Shown: positions 1 through 8,103, numbered from the stretch's first letter. The stretch: 64,000 bases of DNA from Mesorhizobium sp. PAMC28654 (GCF_020616515.1 NZ_CP085135.1:3720001-3784000); one strand, 5' to 3'. Notes: generated by a model not told the origin, from the sequence alone. A program made the numbers and translations.

Positions 1-1064
1 TAGAGCGCCGCCAGTCCCGCCACCGCGCCCTCGGTCTCCGCGATCGCCACCGCGCGGTTGATCGCCACCACCGGCGACCCCACGATCGAAAGCAGCGCGT
101 CGTAGAGCTCGCGGATCGCCACCCAGTCGGTGCGGCCGGTCAGCCGTCGTGCCGCATGGGCCGACTGAACCGCCGCCTCGAGTTGATAACGGCCGATAAG
201 CTCCATCGTTGCCGCGTGCCTGAGCAGGGATTCCGCCTCGTCGATCAAGGCGCCGTCCCACAGTGCAAGATCCTGGTCGGCCAGCGGCACGTAATCACCT
301 GCCGCATTGCGCCGTGCCGGCCGCCGCGCCTCGGCAAACAGCATCAGGGCCAGCAGGCCGAGCGCCTCCGGCTCATCGGGCATCAACGAGGCAACGAGAC
401 GGCCGAGCCAGATGCCTTCGGTGGCCAGGTTGCGGCGCTGCGTTTCGGTGACTGCCGGATCGGACCAGCCTTCGGCGAAGGCCGCGTAGATCGCCTCCAG
501 CACCGTGTCCAGCCGCTCGCCGAGTTCGGCTTGCTCGGGTATCCTGAATGGAATGCCGATCTCGTGGATGCGGGCCTTGGCGCGCACCAGGCGCTGGCTC
601 ATCGCCGCCGGTGAAACCAGAAAGGCGGAGGCGATCGTCGCCGCATCGAAGCCCAGGATGGTCTGCAGGATCAGTGGCGCGCGAATGCTCGCCTCGATCG
701 CCGGATGGGCGCAGGCAAACATCAGCCTGAGACGTTCGTCCGGAAGATCTTCGTCGACCATGCGCGCCTCCATCTCCTCGGCGATCAGCCTCAGATGATC
801 GCGGCTTGCCTCCCTGGTCAGCCGCCGCCTGACGGCATCGACGCTGCGCCGCCGCGCCACCGCCAGCAGCCAGGCCTCCGGCCTGTCGGGCACGCCGGTG
901 CGCGGCCAGTGTTCGAGCGCCGCGGCAAAGGCATCGGCCAGCGCGTCCTCGGCGCCGGCCACGTCGCGGGACCTTGCGGCGAGATAGGCGATCAGCTTGC
1001 CGTAGCTTTGCCGGGCGGCTGCCTCCGCCGCCGCCCGCGCCAAATCTGGGCTGATGGCTGTCAC
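1..1064 (-). CDS. ECF42-type RNA polymerase sigma factor, C-terminus beyond window
   Basis: About 354 residues are visible; the 3' end lies off the left edge. Reading from a GTG at 1064, the N-terminal part has sigma-70 region 2 (AEDALADAFAAALEHWP, then RPEAWLLAVARRRSVDAVRR) and region 4 (ILGFDAATIASAFLVSPAAMSQRLVRAK). A long helical C-terminal extension follows (YAAFAEGWSD, LLALMLFAEARR, DEAESLLRHAA), which is the DUF6596/TPR-like extension of ECF42 sigma factors. Its start overlaps the stop of the upstream YCII gene in GTGA, so the two are probably translationally coupled. ECF42 factors are known to sit next to DGPF/YCII proteins. No anti-sigma gene is seen; the extension probably does that job (inference). 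Confidence 0.88.
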   Translation of the reverse strand, partial: MTAISPDLARAAAEAAARQSYGKLIAYLAARSRDVAGAEDALADAFAAALEHWPRTGVPDRPEAWLLAVARRRSVDAVRRRLTREASRDHLRLIAEEMEARMVDEDLPDERLRLMFACAHPAIEASIRAPLILQTILGFDAATIASAFLVSPAAMSQRLVRAKARIHEIGIPFRIPEQAELGERLDTVLEAIYAAFAEGWSDPAVTETQRRNLATEGIWLGRLVASLMPDEPEALGLLALMLFAEARRPARRNAAGDYVPLADQDLALWDGALIDEAESLLRHAATMELIGRYQLEAAVQSAHAARRLTGRTDWVAIRELYDALLSIVGSPVVAINRAVAIAETEGAVAGLAAL

Positions 1065-1435
1065 GCAGCGTATTCTGTCATGTATTCCGCCATCGGCCAT
1101 ACCGGCCGCACCTCCATGGTGCCGGTGCCGGCGCCGGGGCAGCGCGCCGCCCAGGAAATGGCCGCGTCCATGTCGGGCACTTCGATCATGTAGTAGCCAC
1201 CGAGCTGCTCCTTGGTGTCGGCATAGGGGCCGTCGATCACGTTGGTCTTGCCGCCGGCCACCCGCACCGAGGTTGCCGTCGACGTGAACCTCAATCGCTC
1301 GCCAGCAACAAACACGCCGGCCTTCTTCATCGCCTCGGTGTAGGCGCCATAGGCGGCGCTCATCTGGATGGCCGCCTCCTTGGGCGCGGCTGCCATCCCG
1401 GCCTCGTTGTTGTAGATAAGAAGCAGATACTGCAT
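1061..1435 (-). CDS. YCII/DGPF-domain protein
   Basis: 124-residue single-domain ferredoxin-like fold protein of the YCII (DGPF) family. It opens with QYLLLIYNNEAGM, carries SAAYGAYTEAMKKAGVFVAGE in the middle, and has the family core VIDGPYADTKEQLGGYYMIEVPDMDAA. Two ATGs lie six bases apart; the second (1435) has GGGAG at proper spacing and is preferred. It is the first gene of a two-gene operon with the ECF42 sigma factor and overlaps it by four bases. YCII proteins near such sigma factors are probably their targets or accessory sensors; the biochemical activity is not known. Confidence 0.85.
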   Translation of the reverse strand: MQYLLLIYNNEAGMAAAPKEAAIQMSAAYGAYTEAMKKAGVFVAGERLRFTSTATSVRVAGGKTNVIDGPYADTKEQLGGYYMIEVPDMDAAISWAARCPGAGTGTMEVRPVWPMAEYMTEYAA

Positions 1436-1441
1436 GGTCAT

Positions 1442-1657
1442 CTCCCGTGGTTACAGGGCCGCATCGTTGCGGGCCGAACGTATGTCGCGCGACCGTGGAC
1501 GATTTCGACAGGGTTCGGAAAAATCTTCGCCCTCTGCCACGCGTTGCGCAAGACGCACCGTGCCGGCGCCAGCCTCTATCTATTGATTGAGCATGATCTC
1601 TGGACAAACGGGACCGTTTGTCCGAGGAAACCGGTTCCCATTTTTCGGGATCATGCC
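1442..1657. other. Gene-free gap with palindromic repeat
   Basis: This stretch separates the YCII gene from the DCC-family gene. Its right part is occupied by a GAGCATGATC-type palindrome (listed separately). I see no coding potential in the rest. Confidence 0.6.
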
Positions 1658-1658
1658 C
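1589..1658. repeat. GAGCATGAT palindromic repeat, copy 1
   Basis: Element bounded by gagcatgat and atcatgcc, with an inner inverted repeat (ggacaaacgg / ccgtttgtcc). The same element occurs in opposite orientation at 10886-10954 and in shorter form at 24915-24964, which makes it a dispersed family. It has no coding capacity. Confidence 0.75.
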
Positions 1659-2107
1659 TAACCAATCAAACGCGCCCTCAGCTCGGCGGACGGGATCTCG
1701 CAGCTGTCCTTACGGCCGAACAGGGCGTAGCGATTCCCAGCGACACGTTCATAGAGCCAGTTGCGAAGCGGGCGCGGCAGGAGGAGCAACAGCCTTGCCG
1801 CCCGCCACGGCCAGCCGAGTTCGGACATCACCGCGACGAGACTTTCCAGGCGCATGAAGGCGGCACCGTCGATGATGACGAGATTGGTCTCGTAGCTATC
1901 CGTCCGCAGCCCATGCTGACGAAACAGTGCCTCGCCGAATGGCGATTGCGCGGTGGCGAAACGGAAGCGGTCTTGCCGATCGAGCCTGACCACCATGCGC
2001 ACGAAGCCGGAGCACAGCACGCAGACGCCATCGAAGACGATCAGCGGATGGCTTGCATCAAGGGATGGTGGTTCAGGAGAGTGGTTCGGCTTGGTGAGCT
2101 CGGTCAC
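1658..2107 (-). CDS. DCC (DUF393) family thiol-disulfide oxidoreductase-like protein
   Basis: 149 residues from a GTG start. Near the N-terminus (about residues 23-34) is the family signature LIVFDGVCVLCSGFV, containing D-x-V-C-x-x-C, the CxxC of a thioredoxin-like fold. Further on are DRFRFATAQSPFG and the C-terminal RNWLYERVAGNRYALFGRK, also typical of DCC proteins. The usual length for the family is 120-150 residues, so it is complete. The specific substrate is unknown. It stands alone downstream of two tiny ORFs on the same strand. Confidence 0.85.
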   Translation of the reverse strand: MTELTKPNHSPEPPSLDASHPLIVFDGVCVLCSGFVRMVVRLDRQDRFRFATAQSPFGEALFRQHGLRTDSYETNLVIIDGAAFMRLESLVAVMSELGWPWRAARLLLLLPRPLRNWLYERVAGNRYALFGRKDSCEIPSAELRARLIG

Positions 2108-2159
2108 GTGGGCCTCGGCTGCTTATGCCCGAAGGACATTAAGCCAGCCGATCACGGCA

Positions 2160-2285
2160 TCAAAGCCGCAGCGATGTCGCACGCTGTCTGGCGACGAACG
2201 CCAGACGCTCGGCGCGATAGGTGGTTGCGCGGGAATCGGCGGCCGGCCTGCAGATCCGGCTGTTGTGGCGGCTCTCGAACGTCAT
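2160..2285 (-). CDS. Possible 41-residue peptide
   Basis: A short frame that begins 2 bases after the stop of the 48-residue ORF upstream and ends before the DCC gene. The peptide is arginine-rich (DSRATTYRAERLAFVARQ) with no recognisable domain. Only its position directly behind another small ORF supports it, so it may be chance. Confidence 0.25.
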   Translation of the reverse strand: MTFESRHNSRICRPAADSRATTYRAERLAFVARQRATSLRL

Positions 2286-2287
2286 GG

Positions 2288-2434
2288 TCAGTGCGCGCTC
2301 ATGCCGAGCGAGTTGCCGCGACGGGCGCAAGCGGGGCCGGGGCCGCGCATGTAGTAGCGCTCGGGCCGATAGGTCGGCGAGACGAATTCGCGGATGGCGG
2401 CGGCATAGCCGATGAGGTGCGTGAGGAAGTTCAT
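2288..2434 (-). CDS. Small conserved-looking protein, 48 residues
   Basis: A short frame starting at ATG 2434: MNFLTHLIGYAAAIREFVSP, then TYRPERYYMRGPGPACARRG, ending NSLGMSAH. The CAGGGAC sequence just upstream can act as a weak ribosome binding site. Composition (hydrophobic start, aromatic/arginine middle, glycine-proline turn) looks like a genuine small protein rather than noise, but I do not recognise a family. Function unknown. Confidence 0.45.
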   Translation of the reverse strand: MNFLTHLIGYAAAIREFVSPTYRPERYYMRGPGPACARRGNSLGMSAH

Positions 2435-2737
2435 AGTACCAGTCCCTGTCCGATTTTCGGATCTCTTTCCGAATTACCGGCATCATAGCGTCTAGGCGTG
2501 AATAGTCGGTGAACGCGATGTTAATCTTTGCCCAAAAATGCCTTGCATCATGGCCGGAATGCGGCTGTTTCGGGGTCTTTCCATGCAGTTCAGCTGCATT
2601 CCGGCAGCTGTGACTTTTGCATCACATATGTTTCGTTTTAATGTCGCCTGCGCGCGATTTTGTTTCAGTTTTTTCGACGACCGCAAAAATTTCCGGGCTT
2701 GCGGCCCACGCCACCGGCGTTGCCGTCACCTCCAGTC
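2435..2737. other. Gene-free gap with inverted repeat upstream of ku
   Basis: No gene is visible. The main structure is an inverted repeat with 10-base arms, GCCGGAATGC (2553-2562) and GCATTCCGGC (2596-2605), with a nested ATGCAG/CTGCAT pair at 2583-2599. The segment is AT-richer than its surroundings. The ku promoter lies immediately to the right. Confidence 0.55.
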
Positions 2738-2762
2738 GGAACTGGATGGGAATTTGCCCGTT
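2738..2762 (+). promoter_or_regulatory. EcfG/RpoE2-type general stress promoter of ku-ligD
   Basis: GGAAC at 2738-2742, a 16-base spacer, then CGTT at 2759-2762. This matches the alphaproteobacterial EcfG consensus GGAAC-N16/17-CGTT exactly. It lies 25 bases upstream of the ku ATG, which leaves a short leader with GGAGAG as ribosome binding site. In Sinorhizobium meliloti a ku-ligD pair is known to depend on RpoE2, so the placement makes biological sense. Confidence 0.75.
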
Positions 2763-2787
2763 CTCGCCTCTCACGGAGAGAATTGTC

Positions 2788-3657
2788 ATGGCGCCGCGTC
2801 CCGCCTGGAAAGGCTATCTGAAACTGTCGCTGGTCACTTGTGCGGTCGAGCTGACCAATGTCGTCACCCATACCGAGAAGGTCTCGTTCAGGGTGCTGAA
2901 CCGCAAGACCGGCAACACGGTGAAACGCATCTATGTCGACTCGGAGACCGGCAAGCCGCTCGACGACGGCGACGAGATCAAGGGCTATGAGGACGACGGC
3001 GATTTCATCCATATCGAGGAGGACGAGATCGACGCCGTCCAGATCGAGTCCTCGCACACGATGGCGCTCGACGGCTTTGTCGACAAAGCCTCGATCCAGC
3101 AGATCTATCTCGACACACCTTACTATGTCGCGCCGGCCGACAAGGTGTCGGAGGAGGCGTTTGCGGTGATCCGCGATGCGATGGCGGGCAAGAAGATGGC
3201 GGGGCTGGCGCGCATCGTGCTCTACAGCCGCGAACGCCCGGTGGTGATCGAGCCGCTGGGCAAGGGCATGGTGCTGACCACGCTGCGCTACGACAACACG
3301 GTGCGGCAGCCCGACACCGTGTTCGGCGACATCAAGGCGGTGAAGACCGACCAGGAGATGACCGATCTCGCCGAGCTCATCATCGACAAGAAGAAGGCGA
3401 CGTTCGATCCCTCCAAGTTCGACGACAAATACGAGGACGCCCTGCTCGAACTGATCCGCGCCAAGAAGGCGGGACGCAAGGCGCCGAAGGCCAAGGCGGC
3501 ACCCAAGCCCTCCAACGTCGTCAATCTGTTTGACGCGCTGAAGAAGAGCCTTTCGTCGGACGCCGGCTCGGCGAAGGCCTCGGCGGCGGCGAAAGCCAAA
3601 CCGGTGGCGAAACGCGCCAAGCCGAAAGCCGGCGCGCCCAAGCGCAAATCCGCCTGA
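2788..3657 (+). CDS. ku: Ku protein, non-homologous end joining
   Basis: 289 residues from ATG 2788 (MAPRPAWKGYLKLSLVTCAV), chosen because GGAGAG precedes it and bacterial Ku proteins start with this W-K-G motif. The Ku core runs to about residue 230 (VSFRVLNRKTG, RIYVDSETGKPL, GYEDDGDFIHIEEDEID, IYLDTPYYVAPADK, ARIVLYSRERPVVIEP). A lysine/alanine-rich tail of about 50 residues follows, typical for DNA binding and for recruiting LigD. It binds double-strand ends as a homodimer. ligD follows 12 bases downstream in the same operon. Confidence 0.95.
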   Translation: MAPRPAWKGYLKLSLVTCAVELTNVVTHTEKVSFRVLNRKTGNTVKRIYVDSETGKPLDDGDEIKGYEDDGDFIHIEEDEIDAVQIESSHTMALDGFVDKASIQQIYLDTPYYVAPADKVSEEAFAVIRDAMAGKKMAGLARIVLYSRERPVVIEPLGKGMVLTTLRYDNTVRQPDTVFGDIKAVKTDQEMTDLAELIIDKKKATFDPSKFDDKYEDALLELIRAKKAGRKAPKAKAAPKPSNVVNLFDALKKSLSSDAGSAKASAAAKAKPVAKRAKPKAGAPKRKSA

Positions 3658-3669
3658 GGACGCGAAGCG

Positions 3670-6183
3670 ATGGCCAGCCTCGAACAATATCAATCCAAGC
3701 GCGATTTCAAGAAGACGTCGGAGCCGGCGGGCAAGGTCTCGCGTGGCGGGAAAGGCAGCGCGGGAGGCATCTTCGTCATTCACAAGCATGCCGCGACCAG
3801 GCTGCATTACGACCTACGCCTCGAGCATGGTGGTGTGCTGTGGAGCTGGGCGGTGACGCGCGGCCCGAGCCTCGACCCGCATGAAAAGCGGCTGGCCGTG
3901 CATGTCGAGGATCATCCGATCGATTACGCGTCGTTCGAGGGCACCATTCCCAAGGGCGAGTATGGCGGCGGCTCGGTCATCGTCTGGGACGAAGGGACAT
4001 GGGTTCCCGAGATCGACCCGGACAAGGCTATGAAGAAGGGACACATCAGTTTCGAGTTGCACGGCCACAAGCTGCATGGGCTCTGGCATCTGGTGCGCCT
4101 GAAGCCCCGCGCCGGCGAAAAGCGCGACAACTGGCTGCTGATCAAGTCCGACGATGCGGCGGCGCGGCCGGGCGAAGACATTCTCAAGGAGGCACCGGAA
4201 TCTGTGAAGTCTGGCCTGACGATAGAGGAGGTCGGCGAAGGCAAGAGCGCGAAGGGCCAGAAGCCGAAGGTCTGGCATTCCAACAAGCCGGCTGCCGGCA
4301 AGGCAAAGACCGCAGGCCGGAAACTCGAATTCATCGAGCCGCAGTTGGCGACGCTGGAGCGGGACGCACCGCCGGGCAAGGACTGGCTGCATGAGGTGAA
4401 GTTCGATGGCTACCGCATGCAGGCGCAGATCGCCGGCACGGATGTGCGACTGTTGACGCGCACCGGCCTCGACTGGACGAAAAAATTCGGCGGCGAGATC
4501 GTCGCGGAACTGGCTGGGCTGAAGTGCAGCGACGCGATCCTCGACGGCGAGGTTGTCGTACTGGCTGACAGCGGTGTGTCCTCGTTCTCGCTGCTGCAAC
4601 AGGATCTGTCCGCCAACCGAACCAACCGCTTCATCTATTATATCTTCGACCTGATGCGTCTCGATGGCGCGGATCTGCGCGGTGAACCGCTGGTCGAGCG
4701 CAAGCAGGCCTTGCAGGACCTGCTCGGCAAGCAGCCGGAGAATTCGGCGATCCGCTTCTCCGACCATTTTGCCGAGCCCGGCAAGGTCATGCTGGAGCAT
4801 GCTTGCCGGATGGGGCTGGAAGGTGTCGTCTCCAAGCGGGCCGATGCGCCCTATCGCAGCGGACGCGGCCCCTCTTGGGTGAAGTCGAAATGCACCGCGC
4901 GGCAGGAGTTCGTCATCGGCGGTTACCTACCGTCGGACAAGACCGGACGTGGGCTGCGCTCACTGCTGGTCGGCTATCACGAGGACGGCAAGCTTCACTA
5001 TGCCGGCCGCGTCGGCACCGGCTTCTCGGCCAAGGGCGCCACCGACCTGAAGAGGAAACTTGATGCGCTGAAGGCGAAGGTCTCACCCTTTGACGCGGCC
5101 GTGCCGAAGGGCAAAGGCCTGGTCTGGGTCAAGCCCGAGCTTGTCGGCGAAGTGGAGTTTCGCAGCTGGACGTCCGACCGTATAATACGTCACGCCTCGT
5201 TCCAGGGATTGCGCGAGGACAAGCCGGCGGAGGAAGTCGTGCAGGAAAAGCCAAAGGCCGCGACAGCAGGCAAAAGCCCGGCCAAGAGCAGGTCGGCGCC
5301 GAGTGCCGCCAGCCCGGCCGGAGCGATGACGACCACGGTAAAACTCTCCCATCCCGACAAGCTGCTGTGGCCCGAGGAAAAGATCTCCAAGCAAGGCCTG
5401 CTCGACCACTACGCGCTGGTGTGGCCACGCATGGAACAGTTCGTCATCAACCGGCCTCTCAGCCTTGTCCGCGCGCCGGACGGCGTCGGCGGCCCGCGCT
5501 TCTTCCAGAAGCATGCCTCGGCCGGCATGAGCGACAAGATCGCGCGGATGAAGGACCCGACGGATGGCGAAGAGATCCTGTTCATCCGCGATTTCGACGG
5601 CGTGGCCGCACTGGTCCAGTACGGCGTGGTCGAGATTCATATCTGGGGCTGCACCATCGATGCGCTTGAACAGCCCGACCAGATCATCTTCGATCTCGAT
5701 CCCGATGAGGGCGTCGACGTGAAGGCGGTGCGCGAGGCGGCGCTCGACATCAGGGGCAAGCTCGATGAACTGTCGTTGCCGAACTTCGTCAAGACATCGG
5801 GCGGCAAGGGCTATCATGTGCTGGTGCCGCTGAAACCTTCGGCGGATTGGGATGAGGTTAAAACCTTCGCCCATGATTTCGCCAAGGCATTGGAGCAAGG
5901 CGCGCCCGGCCGCTATACGGCGACGCTGTCGAAGAAGGCGCGCACGGGAAAGATCTTCGTCGACTATCTGCGCAATGGCCGGGGCTCGACGACCGTCGCG
6001 CCCTATTCTTCTCGCGCCAAGAAGGGCGCCACCGTGTCGATGCCGGTGACCTGGGCGGAGATCGAGGCCGGATTGGCGCCGAACGCTTTCCCGATGGGCG
6101 ACAATACGACGCTGAAGCGGCTGGCGGAAGCCGATCCGTGGTTGGATTTCTTCGAGCAGGGCAAGGTGTTGAAGCGAGGGTAG
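3670..6183 (+). CDS. ligD: ATP-dependent DNA ligase LigD (PE-ligase-polymerase)
   Basis: 837 residues with the three LigD modules in the order phosphoesterase, ligase, polymerase. The phosphoesterase domain (residues about 20-190) shows HKHAATRLHYDLRLEHGG and EGTIPKGEYGGG. The ligase domain (about 215-525) has the nucleotidyl-lysine motif EVKFDGYRM with Lys244, then LDGEVV and EGVVSKR. A basic linker near residue 530-550 leads to the primase-like polymerase domain, with metal-binding IFDLDPDEG at about residue 675 and FVKTSGGKGYHV. It processes and seals ends held by Ku. Length and motifs are complete. Confidence 0.96.
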   Translation: MASLEQYQSKRDFKKTSEPAGKVSRGGKGSAGGIFVIHKHAATRLHYDLRLEHGGVLWSWAVTRGPSLDPHEKRLAVHVEDHPIDYASFEGTIPKGEYGGGSVIVWDEGTWVPEIDPDKAMKKGHISFELHGHKLHGLWHLVRLKPRAGEKRDNWLLIKSDDAAARPGEDILKEAPESVKSGLTIEEVGEGKSAKGQKPKVWHSNKPAAGKAKTAGRKLEFIEPQLATLERDAPPGKDWLHEVKFDGYRMQAQIAGTDVRLLTRTGLDWTKKFGGEIVAELAGLKCSDAILDGEVVVLADSGVSSFSLLQQDLSANRTNRFIYYIFDLMRLDGADLRGEPLVERKQALQDLLGKQPENSAIRFSDHFAEPGKVMLEHACRMGLEGVVSKRADAPYRSGRGPSWVKSKCTARQEFVIGGYLPSDKTGRGLRSLLVGYHEDGKLHYAGRVGTGFSAKGATDLKRKLDALKAKVSPFDAAVPKGKGLVWVKPELVGEVEFRSWTSDRIIRHASFQGLREDKPAEEVVQEKPKAATAGKSPAKSRSAPSAASPAGAMTTTVKLSHPDKLLWPEEKISKQGLLDHYALVWPRMEQFVINRPLSLVRAPDGVGGPRFFQKHASAGMSDKIARMKDPTDGEEILFIRDFDGVAALVQYGVVEIHIWGCTIDALEQPDQIIFDLDPDEGVDVKAVREAALDIRGKLDELSLPNFVKTSGGKGYHVLVPLKPSADWDEVKTFAHDFAKALEQGAPGRYTATLSKKARTGKIFVDYLRNGRGSTTVAPYSSRAKKGATVSMPVTWAEIEAGLAPNAFPMGDNTTLKRLAEADPWLDFFEQGKVLKRG

Positions 6184-6224
6184 CTCGCGCAATTTGCCAG
6201 CACAGTGATCCTTCGCGCCGCGCC

Positions 6225-6899
6225 TCAGCTCAAAAACACCCTCTCAAACGCCTGCTTGCCCGGCGGGGAGAAAATGACGGCACGGCTGTCCTTTTCGCGG
6301 CGCGCCCATTTCTCGGCGAGGATCTTGTCGAGGATGGCGGCGCCCAGCGTGCCGGCGAGGTGCGAGCGCCGCACGCTCCAGTCGAGGCAGGCGCGGCAGA
6401 CAGGCCGCCGCGGCTTGGTGTAAACATCGATGCCGATGGCGGCGAAGTGCGAGGCCGCCGACGGCGCGAGGCTGATCTCGTTGTTGTCTCGGACCAGCAC
6501 GTTTTTTGCGACAAGGCGGTCGAGCATTGCCACTGCCTGTTCGCCGGCAAGGTGGTCATAGCAAACGCGCGCCACGCGCATCGCCGTGTCGCGCGGGCCC
6601 GGCCGCACACGCCTGGGGCCGACGGCTTCCGCAACGCCGATAATGGACTCGATCATGCCAGCCACCTGTGGACCGGCGAGGCCGTAGTAGCGATGCCGCC
6701 CCTGGCTTGCCAATGTCAGCAGGCCGCCCTCCATCAGTTTCGACAGGTGCGAACTGGCTGTTGGCAGCGACACGCCTGCTTCGAGCGCCAGCTCGCTCGC
6801 GGTCAGCGCGGTGCCGCCCATCAGTGCGGTCAGCATGTTTGCCCGCGCCGGATCACCGACCAGGCTGGCGATGCGGGCAATGTCAGGTCCTTCACGCAT
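6225..6899 (-). CDS. ArsR-family transcriptional regulator
   Basis: 224 residues. The N-terminal winged helix is clear: IARIASLVGDPARANMLTAL, TASELALEAGVSLPTASSHL, and GGLLTLASQGRHRYYGLAG. The C-terminal part (residues 100-224) is longer than in metal-sensing ArsR proteins and contains RPVCRACLDWS, a C-x-x-C that could bind metal or simply be structural. A GAGGA ribosome binding site precedes the ATG. It is divergent from a DUF1127 gene followed by NIPSNAP and ABM genes, so it probably represses that cluster and itself (inference from layout). Confidence 0.88.
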   Translation of the reverse strand: MREGPDIARIASLVGDPARANMLTALMGGTALTASELALEAGVSLPTASSHLSKLMEGGLLTLASQGRHRYYGLAGPQVAGMIESIIGVAEAVGPRRVRPGPRDTAMRVARVCYDHLAGEQAVAMLDRLVAKNVLVRDNNEISLAPSAASHFAAIGIDVYTKPRRPVCRACLDWSVRRSHLAGTLGAAILDKILAEKWARREKDSRAVIFSPPGKQAFERVFLS

Positions 6900-6921
6900 A
6901 GTTCGTTCCTCATCGAAGCGT

Positions 6922-6946
6922 TCTTGTCAGATAACCATTATTCTCC
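6922..6946. promoter_or_regulatory. Candidate ArsR operator/promoter region
   Basis: AT-rich core ataaccattat lies between the divergent arsR-type gene and the DUF1127 gene. ATAA...TTAT dyads are common in ArsR-family operators. It is short and imperfect, so this is a suggestion only. Confidence 0.3.
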
Positions 6947-6967
6947 GTGCAGATCAAGGAGACGACG

Positions 6968-7174
6968 ATGACAACCGCTTCCACCTCCGCACCGTCCGAG
7001 AGCCAATCATTCCTGTTCGTCACCTGGTTCCGCTCGCGGCTGCTGGCCCGGTGGTATGAGCGCCACCTGCAGCGCCGCGACCTCGCCGAGATCGACGATC
7101 ATCTGCTGCGCGACCTTGGTCTCACTCCAGAAGACGTGCGTCGCGAATGCGCGAAGTCCTTCTGGCGGGCATGA
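6968..7174 (+). CDS. DUF1127 small arginine-rich protein
   Basis: 68 residues from ATG 6968, which has AAGGAGA eight bases upstream; a longer frame starts seven codons earlier without a better site. The C-terminal half carries the DUF1127 signature RRDLAEIDDHLLRDLGLTPEDVRRE. Short DUF1127 proteins of rhizobia are known to affect RNA turnover and metabolism in Agrobacterium. Here the gene opens a rightward cluster divergent from an ArsR regulator and precedes NIPSNAP and monooxygenase genes. Confidence 0.85.
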   Translation: MTTASTSAPSESQSFLFVTWFRSRLLARWYERHLQRRDLAEIDDHLLRDLGLTPEDVRRECAKSFWRA

Positions 7175-7262
7175 CCAGCCAGGGAATTGCCTAGCAGATC
7201 CACTCACCGGATGCTTCGACGCCGCTCGAATTGTCGACGCAAGACACCTCAAGGAGACGACC

Positions 7263-7595
7263 ATGACCATCACCTGCTTCATCCGCTACGAGATCGACCC
7301 GTTCGGCAAGGCGGCGTTCGAGGAATATGCCCGCAACTGGGGCCAGGCCATTCCGCGCTGCGGCGCCGACCTGATCGGCTATTTCGCGCCGCATGAGGGC
7401 TCGGCGACCACTGCCTATGCTGCCTACAACATCGAAAGCCTGGCCGCCTACGAAGCCTATCGCGCACGACTTGCCGCCGATCCCGCCGGCAAGGCAAACT
7501 ACGAGTTCGCCCGCCGCGAAAGATTCATCCTCAAGGAGGATCGCATGTTCCTGAAACTGGCTTCCGGCCCACACGCCCCTCTGGTGAAAACATGA
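7263..7595 (+). CDS. NIPSNAP family protein
   Basis: 110 residues starting MTITCFIRYEIDPFGKAAFE after an AAGGAGA ribosome binding site. It is a ferredoxin-like alpha/beta-barrel (dimeric) fold protein: an opening strand, FEEYARNWGQAIPRCGADLIGYFAP, AAYNIESLAAYEAYRARLAAD, and the family end RRERFILKEDRMFLK. NIPSNAP proteins are related to heme-degrading or quinone-type monooxygenases, but activity is usually unknown. Its stop overlaps the ATG of the ABM gene (ATGA), so they are coupled. Possibly controlled by the neighbouring ArsR protein. Confidence 0.85.
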   Translation: MTITCFIRYEIDPFGKAAFEEYARNWGQAIPRCGADLIGYFAPHEGSATTAYAAYNIESLAAYEAYRARLAADPAGKANYEFARRERFILKEDRMFLKLASGPHAPLVKT

Positions 7596-7936
7596 TTGCC
7601 GTCATCTTCGAGGTCGATCCGGCGGCGGGCAGACGCGACGCCTATCTCGCCATCGCCGCCGAACTGCGGCCACTGCTCGACGGCATCGACGGGTTTGTCT
7701 CGATCGAGCGCTTCCAGAGCCTGGTTGACCCGAACCGCATCCTGTCCCTGTCGTTCTGGCGCGACGAGGACGCGGTGAAGGCCTGGCGAAACACCGAGGA
7801 GCACCGGCAGGCGCAGCAGGCCGGCCGGGGCGGCATCTTTGCCGGATATAGGCTGCGCATCGCGCATGTCGTTCGCGATTACGGGCTGACTGAGAGGGCA
7901 GAGGCGCCAGCGGATAGCCGGGCGGTGAATGGGTGA
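7592..7936 (+). CDS. ABM-domain monooxygenase-like protein
   Basis: 114 residues: MIAVIFEVDPAAGRRDAYL, LDGIDGFVSIERFQSLVDP, and LSLSFWRDEDAVKAWRNTEEH, the pattern of antibiotic biosynthesis monooxygenase (ABM) domains with the conserved W-R-x-x-x-x-H. It overlaps the upstream NIPSNAP gene by four bases; both have the same fold and may form a heteromeric pair (inference). Cofactor-free oxygenation of quinone-like compounds or heme handling are the known activities in this fold; the substrate here is unknown. Confidence 0.82.
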   Translation: MIAVIFEVDPAAGRRDAYLAIAAELRPLLDGIDGFVSIERFQSLVDPNRILSLSFWRDEDAVKAWRNTEEHRQAQQAGRGGIFAGYRLRIAHVVRDYGLTERAEAPADSRAVNG

Positions 7937-7943
7937 GGGGCTC

Positions 7944-8093
7944 TTCCTTCTCACCCTGTGGGAGAAGGTGACCGAGCGAAGCCAGGTCGGGTGAGGGGTG
8001 TTCCAGAAAACACCAACGCCTCATTCCTTCCAGCACCCCTCAACCGTCTCGGCGCCGCGCGCCGATCCACCTTCTCCCACAAGGGGAGAAGGA
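7944..8093. repeat. Palindromic intergenic element (CTTCTCCC type)
   Basis: Two hairpins, ccttctcaccctgtgggagaagg (7946-7968) and CCTTCTCCC/GGGGAGAAGG (8070-8092), are themselves related and flank a region with cacccctc/gaggggtg complements. The arrangement resembles rhizobial intergenic mosaic elements. It separates two convergent genes and may also limit read-through. Confidence 0.6.
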
Positions 8094-8103
8094 AAAACCC
8101 CGC

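Noticed and set aside
2665..6192. Three long open frames on the minus strand (2665-3807, 3814-4800, 5083-6192)
   Set aside because: They are antisense to ku and ligD, arginine- and leucine-rich with no domains, and arise from GC-rich codon bias.
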